A program made the position numbers and the translations under genes. From the NCBI RefSeq assembly GCF_001651875.1, contig NZ_LNQB01000072.1:1-64000 (forward strand): 64,000 nt of DNA, given 5' to 3'. Position 1 is the stretch's first letter, and each line of letters begins with the position of its first letter. The DNA is from Sinorhizobium saheli (GTDB lineage Bacteria > Pseudomonadota > Alphaproteobacteria > Rhizobiales > Rhizobiaceae). Below the pieces are notes generated by a model, which did no database searches, had not been told where the DNA came from, and saw nothing but the letters and a program-made list of their open reading frames with translations. Below are positions 42,659 through 52,221 of the stretch, piece after piece.

Positions 42659-43906
42659 TCAGATGATGAGGTTCGCGAGAACTTCATTCTCGGTGATGTC
42701 CTGGTAGCGCAGCCCCGCGGCGTCGAAACGTTGCTTCAGGACCGGGAAGTTTCCCGCATGCTTGGTCTCGATGCCGATGAGGACGGAGCCGAAATTGCGC
42801 GCCGACTTCTTCAGATATTCGAAGCGGGCGATATCGTCTTCCTCGCCCAGAAGGCTAAGGAAATCGCGCAGCGCGCCGGGGCGCTGCGCCATGCGCAGGA
42901 TGAAATATTTCTTGAGCCCCGCATGGCGCATCGCGCGCTCCTTCACATCCGGCAGGCGTTCGAAATCGAAATTGCCGCCGGAGACGACGGCGACCACCGT
43001 CCTGCCTTCCAGCTTCTCGCGGCCAAGCGTCTCCAGCGCGGTGATCGACAGGGCGCCGGCCGGTTCGAGGACGACCCCTTCGACGTTCAGCATCTCGGTA
43101 ATCGTCAGGCAGATCGCATTCTCCGGGAGCAGCATCACCTGCTCCGGCGAGAATGCGCGGAGCGCCGCAAAATTCAGGTCGCCGATCCGCGCGACCGCGG
43201 CCCCATCGACGAAGTTGTCGACCTGGTCGAGGGTGACCACGCCGCCCGCCTCAAGGCTCCGCCGCAAGCTCGGAGCGCCCGCCGGCTCGCAGAACAGGAA
43301 CCGGTCTTTGGAGAGGCTGCGGCCGAAGTAGCCGGTAACCCCCGCCGCCAGGCCGCCGCCGCCGACAGGCAGGACGACGAGGTCGGGGCGGACCCCGTCC
43401 AGCAACTGCCCGGCGATCTCTGCCGCAACCGTCGCTTGCCCCTCGATGATGTCCGCATGGTCGAAGGGCGGCACCATGACGCCGCCGATCGCTTCGACGT
43501 GGTCGCGCGCCGCCTGATAGCATTGGTCGAAAATATCGCCGACGAGGCGGATCGTGATGAATTCGCCGCCGAACATGCGCGTCTTGTCGATCTTCTGCTG
43601 CGGCGTCGTCACCGGCATGAACACGACGCCGGGCACGGCGAAATGCCGGCAGACAAAGGCAAAGCCCTGCGCGTGATTTCCCGCGGAGGCGCAAACGAAG
43701 GTCTTGCCTGCCGCCCCGGAGCCCAGCGCCTTGCGGAAGAAATTGAAGGCGCCGCGAATCTTGTAGGACCGCACCGGCGACAGGTCCTCGCGCTTGAGGA
43801 AGACGGTGGCGCCGTAGTGCGCGCTCAGGTGCTCGTTGAGCTGCAGCGGGGTCGGCGGGAAAATCTCGCGCATGGCGGCCGCTGCCTTTTCAACATCCTG
43901 CTTCAT
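42659..43906 (-). CDS. ilvA: Threonine ammonia-lyase
   Basis: A 415-residue fold-type II PLP enzyme converting threonine to 2-oxobutyrate, the first step to isoleucine. PLP lysine is K49 (SYKIRGAF); SAGNHAQGFA and PVGGGGLAAGV bind phosphate. A single C-terminal ACT-like regulatory domain (FILRMAQRPGALRDFLSLLG onward) is present, shorter than the two-domain E. coli enzyme, as in many alphaproteobacteria. The ATG at 43906 is preferred to the GTG directly before it. Divergent from the trkH gene. Confidence 0.95.
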   Translation of the reverse strand: MKQDVEKAAAAMREIFPPTPLQLNEHLSAHYGATVFLKREDLSPVRSYKIRGAFNFFRKALGSGAAGKTFVCASAGNHAQGFAFVCRHFAVPGVVFMPVTTPQQKIDKTRMFGGEFITIRLVGDIFDQCYQAARDHVEAIGGVMVPPFDHADIIEGQATVAAEIAGQLLDGVRPDLVVLPVGGGGLAAGVTGYFGRSLSKDRFLFCEPAGAPSLRRSLEAGGVVTLDQVDNFVDGAAVARIGDLNFAALRAFSPEQVMLLPENAICLTITEMLNVEGVVLEPAGALSITALETLGREKLEGRTVVAVVSGGNFDFERLPDVKERAMRHAGLKKYFILRMAQRPGALRDFLSLLGEEDDIARFEYLKKSARNFGSVLIGIETKHAGNFPVLKQRFDAAGLRYQDITENEVLANLII

Positions 43907-44061
43907 CACGTGACATCATCCGTTGAGTTTGCCGATGGCAGTGGCTATTGCACATTGCCGCGCCGGAGACCATCGATTTGACACGAATCGGGCGGGCACG
44001 ACACTATCGCGCCGTTCGGGCGGCGCCGCCCCTTCCGATAACGCTTCCGGGAAATCAAAGC

Positions 44062-45515
44062 TTGAACGCAAACCTGATCCGGCACGCTGTCCATATCGCG
44101 GCAATCCTCGGGCTTTATCTTTCCGCGGCGATGCTGATCCCGGCGCTGGTCGACCTCTCCTACGGCCACCCGGACTGGCAGGTCTTCGCCGTGACGGCGT
44201 TCATGATCGGCGGCCTTTCGGCCGGAACCTTCCTCGCGACCCGCTCCGGCCCGCCGCCGTTCTCGAAGAAATTCGGCTTCCTGCTGGTCAACGTGCTGTG
44301 GGCCGTCTTCTCCGTCGTCGGAGCGCTCCCGCTCTGGCTGTCCTCGCTGAAGCTCGATTTCGCGCAGGCATTCTTCGAGTCAGTCTCCGCGATCACCACC
44401 ACCGGCTCGACCGTCATCGTCGGTCTCGACGATGTGCCGCCGGGCCTGCTGCTCTGGCGCTCGCTCCTGTGCTGGCTCGGCGGCATCGGCGTGGTCGCCT
44501 CGGCCTGTTCATCATTCCCTATCTGCGCGTCGGCGGCATGTCCTTCTTCAAGATGGAGTCCTCCGACACCAGCGACAAGCCGTTTGCCCGCCTCGCCACC
44601 TTCAGCCGTGCCTTCCTCGCCGTCTATGTGGCAATCACCCTGCTCTGCGCGATCGGTTACAACGTGACCGGCATGAACCGGTTCGACGCGATCAACCATG
44701 CCATGTCGACGGTCGCCACCGGCGGCTTCTCGACCCATGATGCGTCCTTCGCCTATTTCGGCAGCGTTCCGCTCCTGTGGACCGGCACATTCTTCATGAC
44801 GCTGTGCAGCCTGCCGTTCTCGATCCTCATCGTCTTCGTGGCCCGTGGCCGGCTCGACGCCTTGCGCGATCCGCAGATCGCCGTCTTCCTCGGCTATCTC
44901 ACCGCCTTTTCGATCGCCGTCGCAATCTACCATCGGCTGGCAAACGGCGTCGAATTCCACCTGGCGCTCGCGCATTCCTTCTTCAACATAAGCTCGATTC
45001 TCTCGACGAGCGGCTATGCGAGCGAAGACTACAGCCTGTGGGGCCCCTTCGCCGTCATGGCGGCGTTCATCGCCACCTTCATGGGCGGCTGCTCTGGTTC
45101 GACCGCCGGCGGCATCAAGGCCTATCGCTTCATCATCCTTTTCAATGCAATACGGTCGGGCCTCAACAGGCTCGTCTACCCGAATGCGATCTATGCGGTA
45201 CGATACGGCAAGAATACCGTCGACGCCGACACGCAACGCGCGATCTTCCTGTTCTTCATCACCTACATTCTGCTCTGGGCTCTCGGCAGCCTGGTCATGG
45301 GCGCGCTTGGCTACGACCTCGTCACCGCCGTCTCGTCGGTGATCACCAGCCTCTCGAATGTCGGCCCCGGCCTCGGCAGCATCATCGGGCCGGCCGGAAA
45401 CTACTCGACCCTCGAGGACCCGGAACTCTACCTCCTGTCGCTGATGATGCTGCTCGGCCGCCTGGAGGTGCTGACCGTGCTCGTCATCCTGACGCCGATC
45501 TACTGGAGGCAGTGA
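44062..45515 (+). pseudogene. trkH: TrkH family potassium transporter, disrupted by a single-base frameshift
   Basis: The N-terminal frame reads NANLIRHAVHIAAILGLYLS onward through ITTTGSTVIVGLDD and CWLGGIGVVA, then goes out of frame. The continuation, LGLFIIPYLRVGGMSFFKME through STVATGGFS, GCSGSTAGGIKAYR and SNVGPGLGSI, lies in another frame up to 45515. The switch is at 44498-44500, where GTCGCCTCGGCC would need one more C (GCC CTC GGC). Restoring it gives a normal 484-residue protein with all four selectivity-filter regions. TTG at 44062 is the likely start. Either a real null mutation or a sequence error. Confidence 0.9.
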
Positions 45516-45595
45516 CGCCCACCACGGGCGCAGTCGACTTGACTCGCACGCCAAATGCCGGAAATCTTTGACGATCGGGCACTGGGGTGAACGTG

Positions 45596-46183
45596 ATGCC
45601 GAAACACCTGCTGCTTGCGGCGCTCACCATCGCGATCGCGGTCTTGTTTCATCCGGGAGCGCGGGCCGGGCCGCTTGCGGAGGCTGCGGCGAAGGCGGAA
45701 AAGCAGGCAGGCGCGGGAGACGCGGCCGGGGCACGGGAAACGCTGCGACAGGCGGTGAGCGATTTCTCGCAAACCCTTCCCTTCGCGATCGGCAAGGCCG
45801 TCTTCGTCACGGCCGAACCGGCCGGCTACGCGATGTACGAACCGAAGCCCGACCCGGTCTTCAAGGCCGGCGAGCCGTTGGTGTCCTATGTCGAACCGGT
45901 GGGGCTCACCTGGAAGGATGCGAGCACCAAGGGCAAGCTCGAGACGCGCTTCACGGTGGATTTCGACATCCTCAATCCGAAGGGAGACGTCCTCGCCGGC
46001 CAGAAGGCTTTCGGCGACTTCACCTTCACGGGCTATCGGCGCAACCAGGAGATCTATGCGACGCTGACGATCGACGTCACCGGCGCGCCCGCCGGCGACT
46101 ACGTCCTGCGCTTCCGCTTCAACGACATCAACAGCGGCAAGAGCGCAAGCGTCGACCAGCCCTTCAAGATCGCCGCGCCGTGA
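45596..46183 (+). CDS. Exported protein of unknown function
   Basis: A 195-residue protein with a signal peptide (MPKHLLLAALTIAIAVLFHP then GARAGPLAEA). A short helical region with Ala/Lys-rich repeats is followed by an immunoglobulin-like beta part (GLTWKDASTKGKLETRFTVD, PAGDYVLRFRFNDINSGKSA). Probably periplasmic. GGGGTGA precedes the ATG by six bases. No neighbouring operon partner; function unknown. Confidence 0.75.
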   Translation: MPKHLLLAALTIAIAVLFHPGARAGPLAEAAAKAEKQAGAGDAAGARETLRQAVSDFSQTLPFAIGKAVFVTAEPAGYAMYEPKPDPVFKAGEPLVSYVEPVGLTWKDASTKGKLETRFTVDFDILNPKGDVLAGQKAFGDFTFTGYRRNQEIYATLTIDVTGAPAGDYVLRFRFNDINSGKSASVDQPFKIAAP

Positions 46184-46268
46184 TCGGGGCTGGAACGGGT
46201 CGATCGGCCGCCGCAAGTATCCGCAAAGCCGGGACAAATCGATTGAGTCTGCAAAGCAAATCAGTCGC

Positions 46269-46353
46269 TGGTGCGGACGACGGGGATCGAACCCGTACGG
46301 GCAAGCCCGAGGGATTTTAAGTCCCTTGCGTCTACCAGTTTCGCCACGTCCGC
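46269..46353 (-). tRNA. tRNA-Leu (anticodon UAA)
   Basis: Eighty-five bases on the minus strand. Acceptor GCGGACG/CGTCCGC, anticodon loop CTTAAAA inside stem GGGA/TCCC, long variable arm, T-loop TTCGATC and encoded CCA. Confidence 0.96.
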
Positions 46354-46574
46354 GCGCAGCTTAGATCGAGCACTTGGACGATTCAGTCAAGGGAATGTTT
46401 TCCGGCCGGGTCGGACTTTAGTCCGAAGGCAAGATGCGCTTCGACCGCCAAAGGTCCGATCCGTTGCGCTGGCGGTTGCGATATGGTGCGGCCTGCACGT
46501 TGCGGCAAACGACACCGCCGACAGAACACCTGCTATCGACCATTTCGAAGCACTTCTATCGGGACCCTTCAGCC

Positions 46575-46853
46575 ATGACACTCTTGGACGTCAGACGGAA
46601 AGACCGTATTTCCGATTTCGCGTGGGAGGCGGTATCCGGCCGCTATTCAATCGGGCTCTATATCGCCGTCGCCATGCTGATCGCGGCTCTCGCGAGCGCG
46701 ATGACGGGCATTCCGGGCTATGTGCTCGTCGCCGTTGCGGTTGTCCTGGTGCTGTTCATCGACCCTCCGGAAAGACTGGAGAGATTGAGAGAACGGCGCC
46801 GCCGGCAGGCGCAGCGGGCGCTGTTGGCAAGATATCTCCAAAGGCGCCCCTGA
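46575..46853 (+). CDS. Small membrane protein of unknown function
   Basis: A 92-residue protein: polar N-terminus MTLLDVRRKDRISDFAWEAV, a hydrophobic region of two closely spaced helices (SIGLYIAVAMLIAALASAMT, GYVLVAVAVVLVLFIDPP), and a strongly basic C-terminal helix rich in Arg (RLRERRRRQAQRALLARYLQ). Ribosome-binding site is weak. Followed at once by another small gene, possibly co-transcribed. Confidence 0.55.
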   Translation: MTLLDVRRKDRISDFAWEAVSGRYSIGLYIAVAMLIAALASAMTGIPGYVLVAVAVVLVLFIDPPERLERLRERRRRQAQRALLARYLQRRP

Positions 46854-47010
46854 GGTGGGTCGTTTCGGGCTACTGCGTCAGGGACGGGCCGGTCGGCCCT
46901 CGCGCAAGGCACTCGCCTTGAAGAATCTTGCGCAACCCCTGATTCGCCAGGGGTTCAATTATCGCGCGTTGCTGGCAATGTATGTCGGTCTCGAAAAAAT
47001 CCTTGCATTG

Positions 47011-47268
47011 ATGACAGAGGGTACCGGCGTGCGTCCATTGCAAGCGTCCAGCACTGTGCCTTTGTATCCGGAAGACCTCGCCGCGCTTCAGCGCGTGTTC
47101 GACCGGTTGTGCCGCGACTACCGCTGGCCGCGGGACAGCGCCCAGGCGCAGCGATATGGCAGGATGCTCATCGAGGAATATCAGGCAGGCACGCGGGATG
47201 AATGGCTTCTCCTCAGGGCGGGCCACTCCTTCGTAAACCGGTCCCACGAGCGGAGGCGCCCGGCATGA
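47011..47268 (+). CDS. Small helical protein, paralogue of 13618-13827
   Basis: An 85-residue protein from ATG 47011; the frame is open back to a GTG at 46855, so the start is uncertain. The core YPEDLAALQRVFDRLCRDYR, WPRDSAQAQRYGRMLIEEYQ, AGTRDEWLLL matches the pattern of the 69-residue protein at 13618. No known function. Its stop overlaps the start of the next small gene (ATGA), so they form a mini-operon. Confidence 0.65.
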   Translation: MTEGTGVRPLQASSTVPLYPEDLAALQRVFDRLCRDYRWPRDSAQAQRYGRMLIEEYQAGTRDEWLLLRAGHSFVNRSHERRRPA

Positions 47269-47441
47269 CGACAGAGACGGTGCGTGATGGCGAGGATCCG
47301 TTGGAAAAGCGTCGCCACATCGATGCCATGAAGGACGCATTCGCGAGCGCCATCGAGGCGCGCCAGGCGGAGTTGCGCGCGCGGGAGCTGCCCGGCCAGC
47401 GCACCGGCTGGAAGCCGCTTCTTTTCAGGAAGTCAAACTGA
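47265..47441 (+). CDS. 58-residue basic protein
   Basis: Starts at an ATG overlapping the preceding stop, with GGAGG about eight bases upstream. Sequence MTTETVRDGEDPLEKRRHID then AMKDAFASAIEARQAELRAR predicts one long amphipathic helix, followed by a short basic tail (GWKPLLFRKSN). Not recognised. Coupling to the gene before suggests they act together. Confidence 0.55.
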   Translation: MTTETVRDGEDPLEKRRHIDAMKDAFASAIEARQAELRARELPGQRTGWKPLLFRKSN

Positions 47442-47567
47442 ACGCGTGATTGCGCTCCGTTCGCCAGCATGGCAGCCGGAGTCTTCACACGGAAGGCGTG
47501 ACTGGAGGAGGTGCCTTGGTGTACCGAGCCCGTCCGGGCCCTGCGGCGTCAAGGCAGGGATTAAGCC

Positions 47568-47786
47568 TCAGTGATAGTAGAAACAGTCGCAATCGACCTT
47601 GTCGGGGTCCTCGCCTCGCCAGACCCTGACTGCCAGTCTCGACGACGTGCCGCTGTCGTCGAGCCTCAATCCGAGCAGCGACACCGCGGCTGCCTTGGGA
47701 TTGGGGGCATCGACTTCGATGACGGATCCCACCTGATGTACGCCTTGCCGGGCGGTCCAGGTGAAGATCTGAACGCTGTAATGCAT
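47568..47786 (-). CDS. 72-residue protein of unknown function
   Basis: Starts with MHYSVQIFTWTARQGVHQVG and continues with VIEVDAPNPKAAAVSLLGLR, ending VDCDCFYYH. GGAGGG five bases upstream of the ATG supports it. Alternating hydrophobic pattern suggests a small alpha-beta protein; the CxC near the C-terminus is unusual. Downstream on the same strand of another small gene. Confidence 0.6.
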   Translation of the reverse strand: MHYSVQIFTWTARQGVHQVGSVIEVDAPNPKAAAVSLLGLRLDDSGTSSRLAVRVWRGEDPDKVDCDCFYYH

Positions 47787-47875
47787 GGAACCCTCCGTCG
47801 CGTTAATCGCCGCGTACGCGGGCGGCGTACTCAGGGGCGACGTGCCATCGGGCGCTCGCCCATCAACACTACATT

Positions 47876-48118
47876 TCAGCCATCTTCGACTGTCGCCTCC
47901 GGTCGGTCTCCCCCGTCGGCGTGTTCGAAATGCCAAACGCCATTCTCATCCTGGAAGCTGATTTCCTCATCGTCGCCGCCAACCTGCTGTTCGGCCGCCG
48001 CGACCTTTGCGGCCGCCAGCGCCATTTCGCGACTGGGAAAGGGCTCTGAATAGGCGTCGGCTGCCTTGTAGGCCCAGCCTCCGTCATGTGGAACGATCGA
48101 ATATTTGATCCGCACCAT
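47876..48118 (-). CDS. 80-residue DUF2188-like protein
   Basis: Sequence MVRIKYSIVPHDGGWAYKAA, DAYSEPFPSREMALAAAKVA, AAEQQVGGDDEEISFQDENG VWHFEHADGG fits small DUF2188-type proteins: a beta hairpin ending in WAY/WxV, the PFPSREMA helix, then a final strand (WHFEHADG). Function unknown. Same strand as the 72-residue gene, 89 bases upstream of it. Confidence 0.65.
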   Translation of the reverse strand: MVRIKYSIVPHDGGWAYKAADAYSEPFPSREMALAAAKVAAAEQQVGGDDEEISFQDENGVWHFEHADGGDRPEATVEDG

Positions 48119-48491
48119 CCTTCACTCCCATGGATTTTCGAGGACGCTCGCGCTCCCCGGCGGGCCGTCGCCGTACGGCCTCTATGCTCCTCCTGTCTGC
48201 TGCACGTCTCCCTGGATCGAGCGCCGACCAAGGGTGAGAACAAACAGCCATCCATCTGAAAAACGACGCACAGCGCTCTCGGGCATTTGCATGCCAGACG
48301 GCGCGATGTTACCACAAAATCGCGCCGCCGGGATAATTTTGAGCACCCCTGCCGAGTGCGATGAAATCACGCTGTCGACGGGATTCATCAAGGCACATCC
48401 TGCGCCAAAACGGCGGCGGCGAACGGGCCGTTCAAGCCTGCGATAACATCAATGAGATCGCCCCGGGCGATCCGCTCGTGCCGGAGTCCGC
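48119..48491. other. Gene-free region with two hairpins
   Basis: No convincing gene. CGGCGCGAT (48299-48307) pairs exactly with ATCGCGCCG (48319-48327), and GGCAT-TTGC-ATGCC precedes it near 48282-48295. The region lies between divergent genes, so it must also hold their promoters. A small RNA is possible but there is no T-tract after either hairpin. Confidence 0.35.
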
Positions 48492-49247
48492 ATGACCAGT
48501 CCCAGCATTGTCACCGCCGCCATGCTTGCCATCGGCGACGAACTTCTCTCCGGTCGAACCAAGGACAAGAACATCGGCCATCTGGCGGACATGTTGACCA
48601 TGGTCGGCATCGACCTGCGGGAGGTCCGCATCGTGGCCGACGACGAGGGGGCGATCGTGGACGCGATCAACGCCCTGCGCAGCCGCTACGACCATGTCTT
48701 CACCTCCGGCGGCATCGGCCCGACCCATGACGACATCACCGCCGACGCGATATCGAAGGCCTTCGAGGTCCCTTGCGTCCACGATGCCAAGGCGATGGAA
48801 CTGCTCGCGGCCATGTACGAGCGCCGCGGCATGGAGTTCACCGAGGCACGGAAGAGAATGGCGCGCATGCCGGCCGGCGCGGCGCACATTCCCAACCCCG
48901 TATCGACGGCGCCCGGCTTTGCGATCGGCAATATCTATGTCATGGCCGGCGTGCCGCAGGTGTTCCAGGCCATGCTCGACGCGCTGCTGCCGACGCTCAA
49001 GGCCGGCACGCCCGTTCAGTCTCGCACGGTGCGTTCGCCCTATGGCGAAGGGGTGATCGGCGGGCCGCTCACGCAGGTGCAAAAGAACCATCCGGAAACG
49101 AGCATCGGCTCCTATCCCAAATTCGACGGCAAGAGCTTCTCGACGGACATCGTCATCCGCGCACGGGACGAAGCGTTGCTCGCTGCGGCGGAAGCCGAAG
49201 TGACGGCGATGATCGAAGCGATCGGCCGCTCACGCCAGGATGATTGA
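48492..49247 (+). CDS. CinA N-terminal-type protein (MoaB/MogA fold)
   Basis: A 251-residue protein of the MoCF-biosynthesis fold: AAMLAIGDELLSGRTKDKNI, VFTSGGIGPTHDDITADAIS, and MAGVPQVFQAMLDALLPTLK. It corresponds to the N-terminal domain of CinA (competence/damage-inducible protein A) without the C-terminal nicotinamide-nucleotide amidase domain. Family members are ADP-ribose or nucleotide pyrophosphatase-like enzymes; exact substrate uncertain. GGAG precedes the ATG. Confidence 0.88.
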   Translation: MTSPSIVTAAMLAIGDELLSGRTKDKNIGHLADMLTMVGIDLREVRIVADDEGAIVDAINALRSRYDHVFTSGGIGPTHDDITADAISKAFEVPCVHDAKAMELLAAMYERRGMEFTEARKRMARMPAGAAHIPNPVSTAPGFAIGNIYVMAGVPQVFQAMLDALLPTLKAGTPVQSRTVRSPYGEGVIGGPLTQVQKNHPETSIGSYPKFDGKSFSTDIVIRARDEALLAAAEAEVTAMIEAIGRSRQDD

Positions 49248-49307
49248 TGCATCGCGCCCGAAAGCGCGCGGCGGTTTCAGCGCGACGACATGCATGAAGA
49301 CAAGACT

Positions 49308-49335
49308 GCAAGAGCCCCGTGCGCGCGGCTCTTGC
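49308..49335 (+). terminator. Hairpin downstream of the CinA-type gene
   Basis: GCAAGAGCC (49308-49316) pairs with GGCTCTTGC (49327-49335) around a 10-base loop, 60 bases after the stop codon. No T-tract, so it is terminator-like only. Confidence 0.4.
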
Positions 49336-49451
49336 GCTCCTAGCTCCGTTGCCGCTATGGCATTGCGCAAACCATCGAAGCGCCGGCGGCCAGACGGCCG
49401 TTCGCCGCCCGCGCTTCGCATCAAGATTGGATGAGAAGCCGGAGCCTGCAC

Positions 49452-49949
49452 ATGCCTCTTCCCGATAAAGCCTTCCCCGTATCCTGGGATCAGTTCCACC
49501 GCGACGCGCGCGCGCTCGCCTGGCGCCTGGCAGACAACGGACAGGAATGGCGCGCGATGGTCTGCATCACACGCGGCGGCCTCGTTCCCGCCGCGATCAT
49601 CTCGCGGGAACTCAATATTCGAATGATAGAGACCGTGTGCATCGCCTCCTATCACGATTACGACACGCAAGGTCAGATGAAGGTGCTCAAGGGTATCTCG
49701 CCGGAGATCGCGCGCGACGGCGGCGAAGGCGTGCTGGTCGTCGACGACCTGACCGATACCGGCAAGACCGCCGCCGAAGTCCGCGCGATGCTGCCGAAGG
49801 CGCATTTTGCGGCCGTATATGCCAAGCCCAAGGGCCGGCCGCTGGTCGACACCTTCGTCACCGAAGTCAGCCAGGACACCTGGATCTACTTCCCCTGGGA
49901 CATGGGCTTTACCTATCAGGAGCCGATCGCCAAGGGCGCGCGCGGCTGA
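49452..49949 (+). CDS. gpt: Xanthine phosphoribosyltransferase
   Basis: A 165-residue purine-salvage enzyme that joins xanthine or guanine to PRPP. The PRPP-binding motif is [14 protein letters not shown] (about residues 96-109); [18 protein letters not shown] and the C-terminal WIYFPWDM base-binding loop are typical of Gpt. Length is standard. ATG 49452 is preferred; an in-frame ATG at 49431 lies closer to the upstream hairpin. Confidence 0.94.
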   Translation: MPLPDKAFPVSWDQFHRDARALAWRLADNGQEWRAMVCITRGGLVPAAIISRELNIRMIETVCIASYHDYDTQGQMKVLKGISPEIARDGGEGVLVVDDLTDTGKTAAEVRAMLPKAHFAAVYAKPKGRPLVDTFVTEVSQDTWIYFPWDMGFTYQEPIAKGARG

Positions 49950-49962
49950 CGTAACGGCAGCC

Positions 49963-51438
49963 TCATGCAAGCGGCGGTATGTGGTCGACGAGCGTCTCGG
50001 CCGTCGCCGTGCGGCCTGCCCGGGTGCCCGCTTCGCCGTGGCGCCACACGGCGGCGGCGGCGGCCTCGAAGGCCGGCATGCCTTGCGCCAGGTGCGCGCC
50101 GACGATGCCGGCAAGCACGTCGCCCGAGCCCGCGGTCGCGAGCCACGGCGGCGCGTTGGCGTTGACGACCGCGCGGCCGGACGGGTCGGCAATCACCGTA
50201 TCCGGTCCCTTTAAGACGATCACCGCATGGCTGAGCTTCGCCGCGGCTGCAGCCTTTTCGATCTTGGAGAGTCGGGCATCCGCGGCCACTTCCGGGAAAA
50301 GGCGGACAAACTCGCCTTCATGCGGCGTCATGACGACGTCGCCGCCGCCCTGCGCTATTCGCTCGAAGAGCTCCGCCCTTCCCTCGCTGAACGAAGTCAT
50401 CCCGTCGGCATCGAGCACCAGTGCCCGGTCGCAGAGCATCAGGGCAAAGTCCCTCGCCTTCTTGCCGATGCCGAAACCGGGGCCGAGCACGAAGGCGTTC
50501 AGCCGCTTGTCCTTGAGCCACGCCGCAAGATCGGAGGCGTTCCTCACCTCCTTCAGCATCACGGCCGTAAGGTGTGCCGCGTTGACGGCGAGCGCGTCCG
50601 GCGGCGAGGCGAGCGTGACGAGGCCCGCGCCGGCACGGAGGCCGACGGCGGCCGAGAGCCGGGCTGCGCCGGTCGCCGCCTGTCCTCCGGATAGGACACC
50701 GAGGTGCCCCCGCCTGTACTTGTGTGTCGCCGGATCGAGCGCGGCGGCATGGTCCTTCCAGCTCGCGGGCGTGTTGACGCGCAGATGGCCGGCGCGCGCG
50801 CTGATGAGTCGCGCCGGAATGCCGATGTCGGCCACCTCCAGCGTGCCGCAGCGGCTGCGGCCCGGCATCAGCACGTGGCCGGGCTTGGCGGCCATGAAGG
50901 TGACCGTGTGGGCCGCAACGAAACTCGCGCCGCGCACCTCGCCAGTGCGACCGTCGAGGCCGGAAGGCAGATCGACCGCAACGACGGGGATGCCGCTTTC
51001 GTTCACCCGTTCGATCACCGCCTGCAACGGCTCCGGCAAATCGCGCGCGAGCCCTGCCCCGAAAAGCGCATCGATGACGACGTCACCCGTCCGGGGCCGG
51101 TAGGCCTCAACGGATTCCGGCGTCAGCGCGCAGGCATCGCGCGCCCGAGCCGCGTCGCCCTTCAGCATCGCCGGATCGCCGAACGAAAACACCGCAACCT
51201 CCGCGCCGCTCTCCACCAGGGCGGCGGCTGCGACATAGCCGTCGCCGCCATTGTTGCCCGGGCCGCAAAGGACGACGAAACGCAGCGCCGCCGGAAAGAG
51301 CCGCAAGGCCGCAGCCGACACGGAGGTCCCCGCCGAACGCATCAGCGAAAAGCTGTCGATGCCCGACGAGGCCGCGTCCCTGTCGATCGCGGCCATTTCG
51401 GCGGGGGTCACGAGGATATCCTGGAGCTTATCTGGCAT
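49963..51438 (-). CDS. nnr: Bifunctional NAD(P)H-hydrate epimerase / ADP-dependent dehydratase
   Basis: A 491-residue fusion that repairs hydrated NADH and NADPH. The N-terminal NnrE domain has VVLCGPGNNGGDGYVAA and VDLPSGLDGRTG; the C-terminal NnrD domain has the ribokinase-like GVLSGGQAATGAARLSA, VLGPGFG and NANAPPWLATAGSGDVLAGI. ATG 51438 is the natural start; open frame continues upstream but has no RBS. It is divergent from glnB, as in other rhizobia. Confidence 0.95.
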   Translation of the reverse strand: MPDKLQDILVTPAEMAAIDRDAASSGIDSFSLMRSAGTSVSAAALRLFPAALRFVVLCGPGNNGGDGYVAAAALVESGAEVAVFSFGDPAMLKGDAARARDACALTPESVEAYRPRTGDVVIDALFGAGLARDLPEPLQAVIERVNESGIPVVAVDLPSGLDGRTGEVRGASFVAAHTVTFMAAKPGHVLMPGRSRCGTLEVADIGIPARLISARAGHLRVNTPASWKDHAAALDPATHKYRRGHLGVLSGGQAATGAARLSAAVGLRAGAGLVTLASPPDALAVNAAHLTAVMLKEVRNASDLAAWLKDKRLNAFVLGPGFGIGKKARDFALMLCDRALVLDADGMTSFSEGRAELFERIAQGGGDVVMTPHEGEFVRLFPEVAADARLSKIEKAAAAAKLSHAVIVLKGPDTVIADPSGRAVVNANAPPWLATAGSGDVLAGIVGAHLAQGMPAFEAAAAAVWRHGEAGTRAGRTATAETLVDHIPPLA

Positions 51439-51524
51439 GGACCGATCTAAGCGCGCCCGGGAGCGCAAGACAAGTGCGCGATGGACGGCGTGAGATCGAA
51501 CCGAAATGCTCATAATTTATGCAT

Positions 51525-51541
51525 TTGCACGTTTATGGTGC
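51525..51541 (+). promoter_or_regulatory. NtrC-type enhancer site upstream of glnB
   Basis: TTGCACGTTTATGGTGC fits the NtrC dyad GCAC-N7-GGTGC closely. It is about 190 bases upstream of the sigma-54-like element, within the range for enhancer binding. Confidence 0.55.
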
Positions 51542-51623
51542 TCAAATAACGGGCGATGAGTGCGAAACGGCGGCGCCAGCCACAGGATTGTCCGCACAGA
51601 CGGCGAAATCTCATAAAAAATAG

Positions 51624-52130
<507 letters not shown>

Positions 52131-52162
52131 TCACGTCGTCTGATATAACCTCGCCTCATAGA

Positions 52163-52186
52163 GGGGCCGTCCGGCCCCGATTTTTT
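52163..52186 (+). terminator. Terminator-like hairpin between glnB and glnA
   Basis: GGGGCC-GTCC-GGCCCC is followed by GA and six T. It lies 32 bases after glnB and 36 bases before glnA. It could end a glnB-only transcript or attenuate read-through into glnA. Confidence 0.7.
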
Positions 52187-52221
52187 CAATCCTCGTCATC
52201 ACACACAGGGAATTACAAGAA

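Noticed and set aside
48182-48391. 69-codon minus-strand frame in the gap before the CinA-type gene
   Set aside because: Weak start context and it runs through the paired hairpins; no family resemblance. It cannot be fully excluded.
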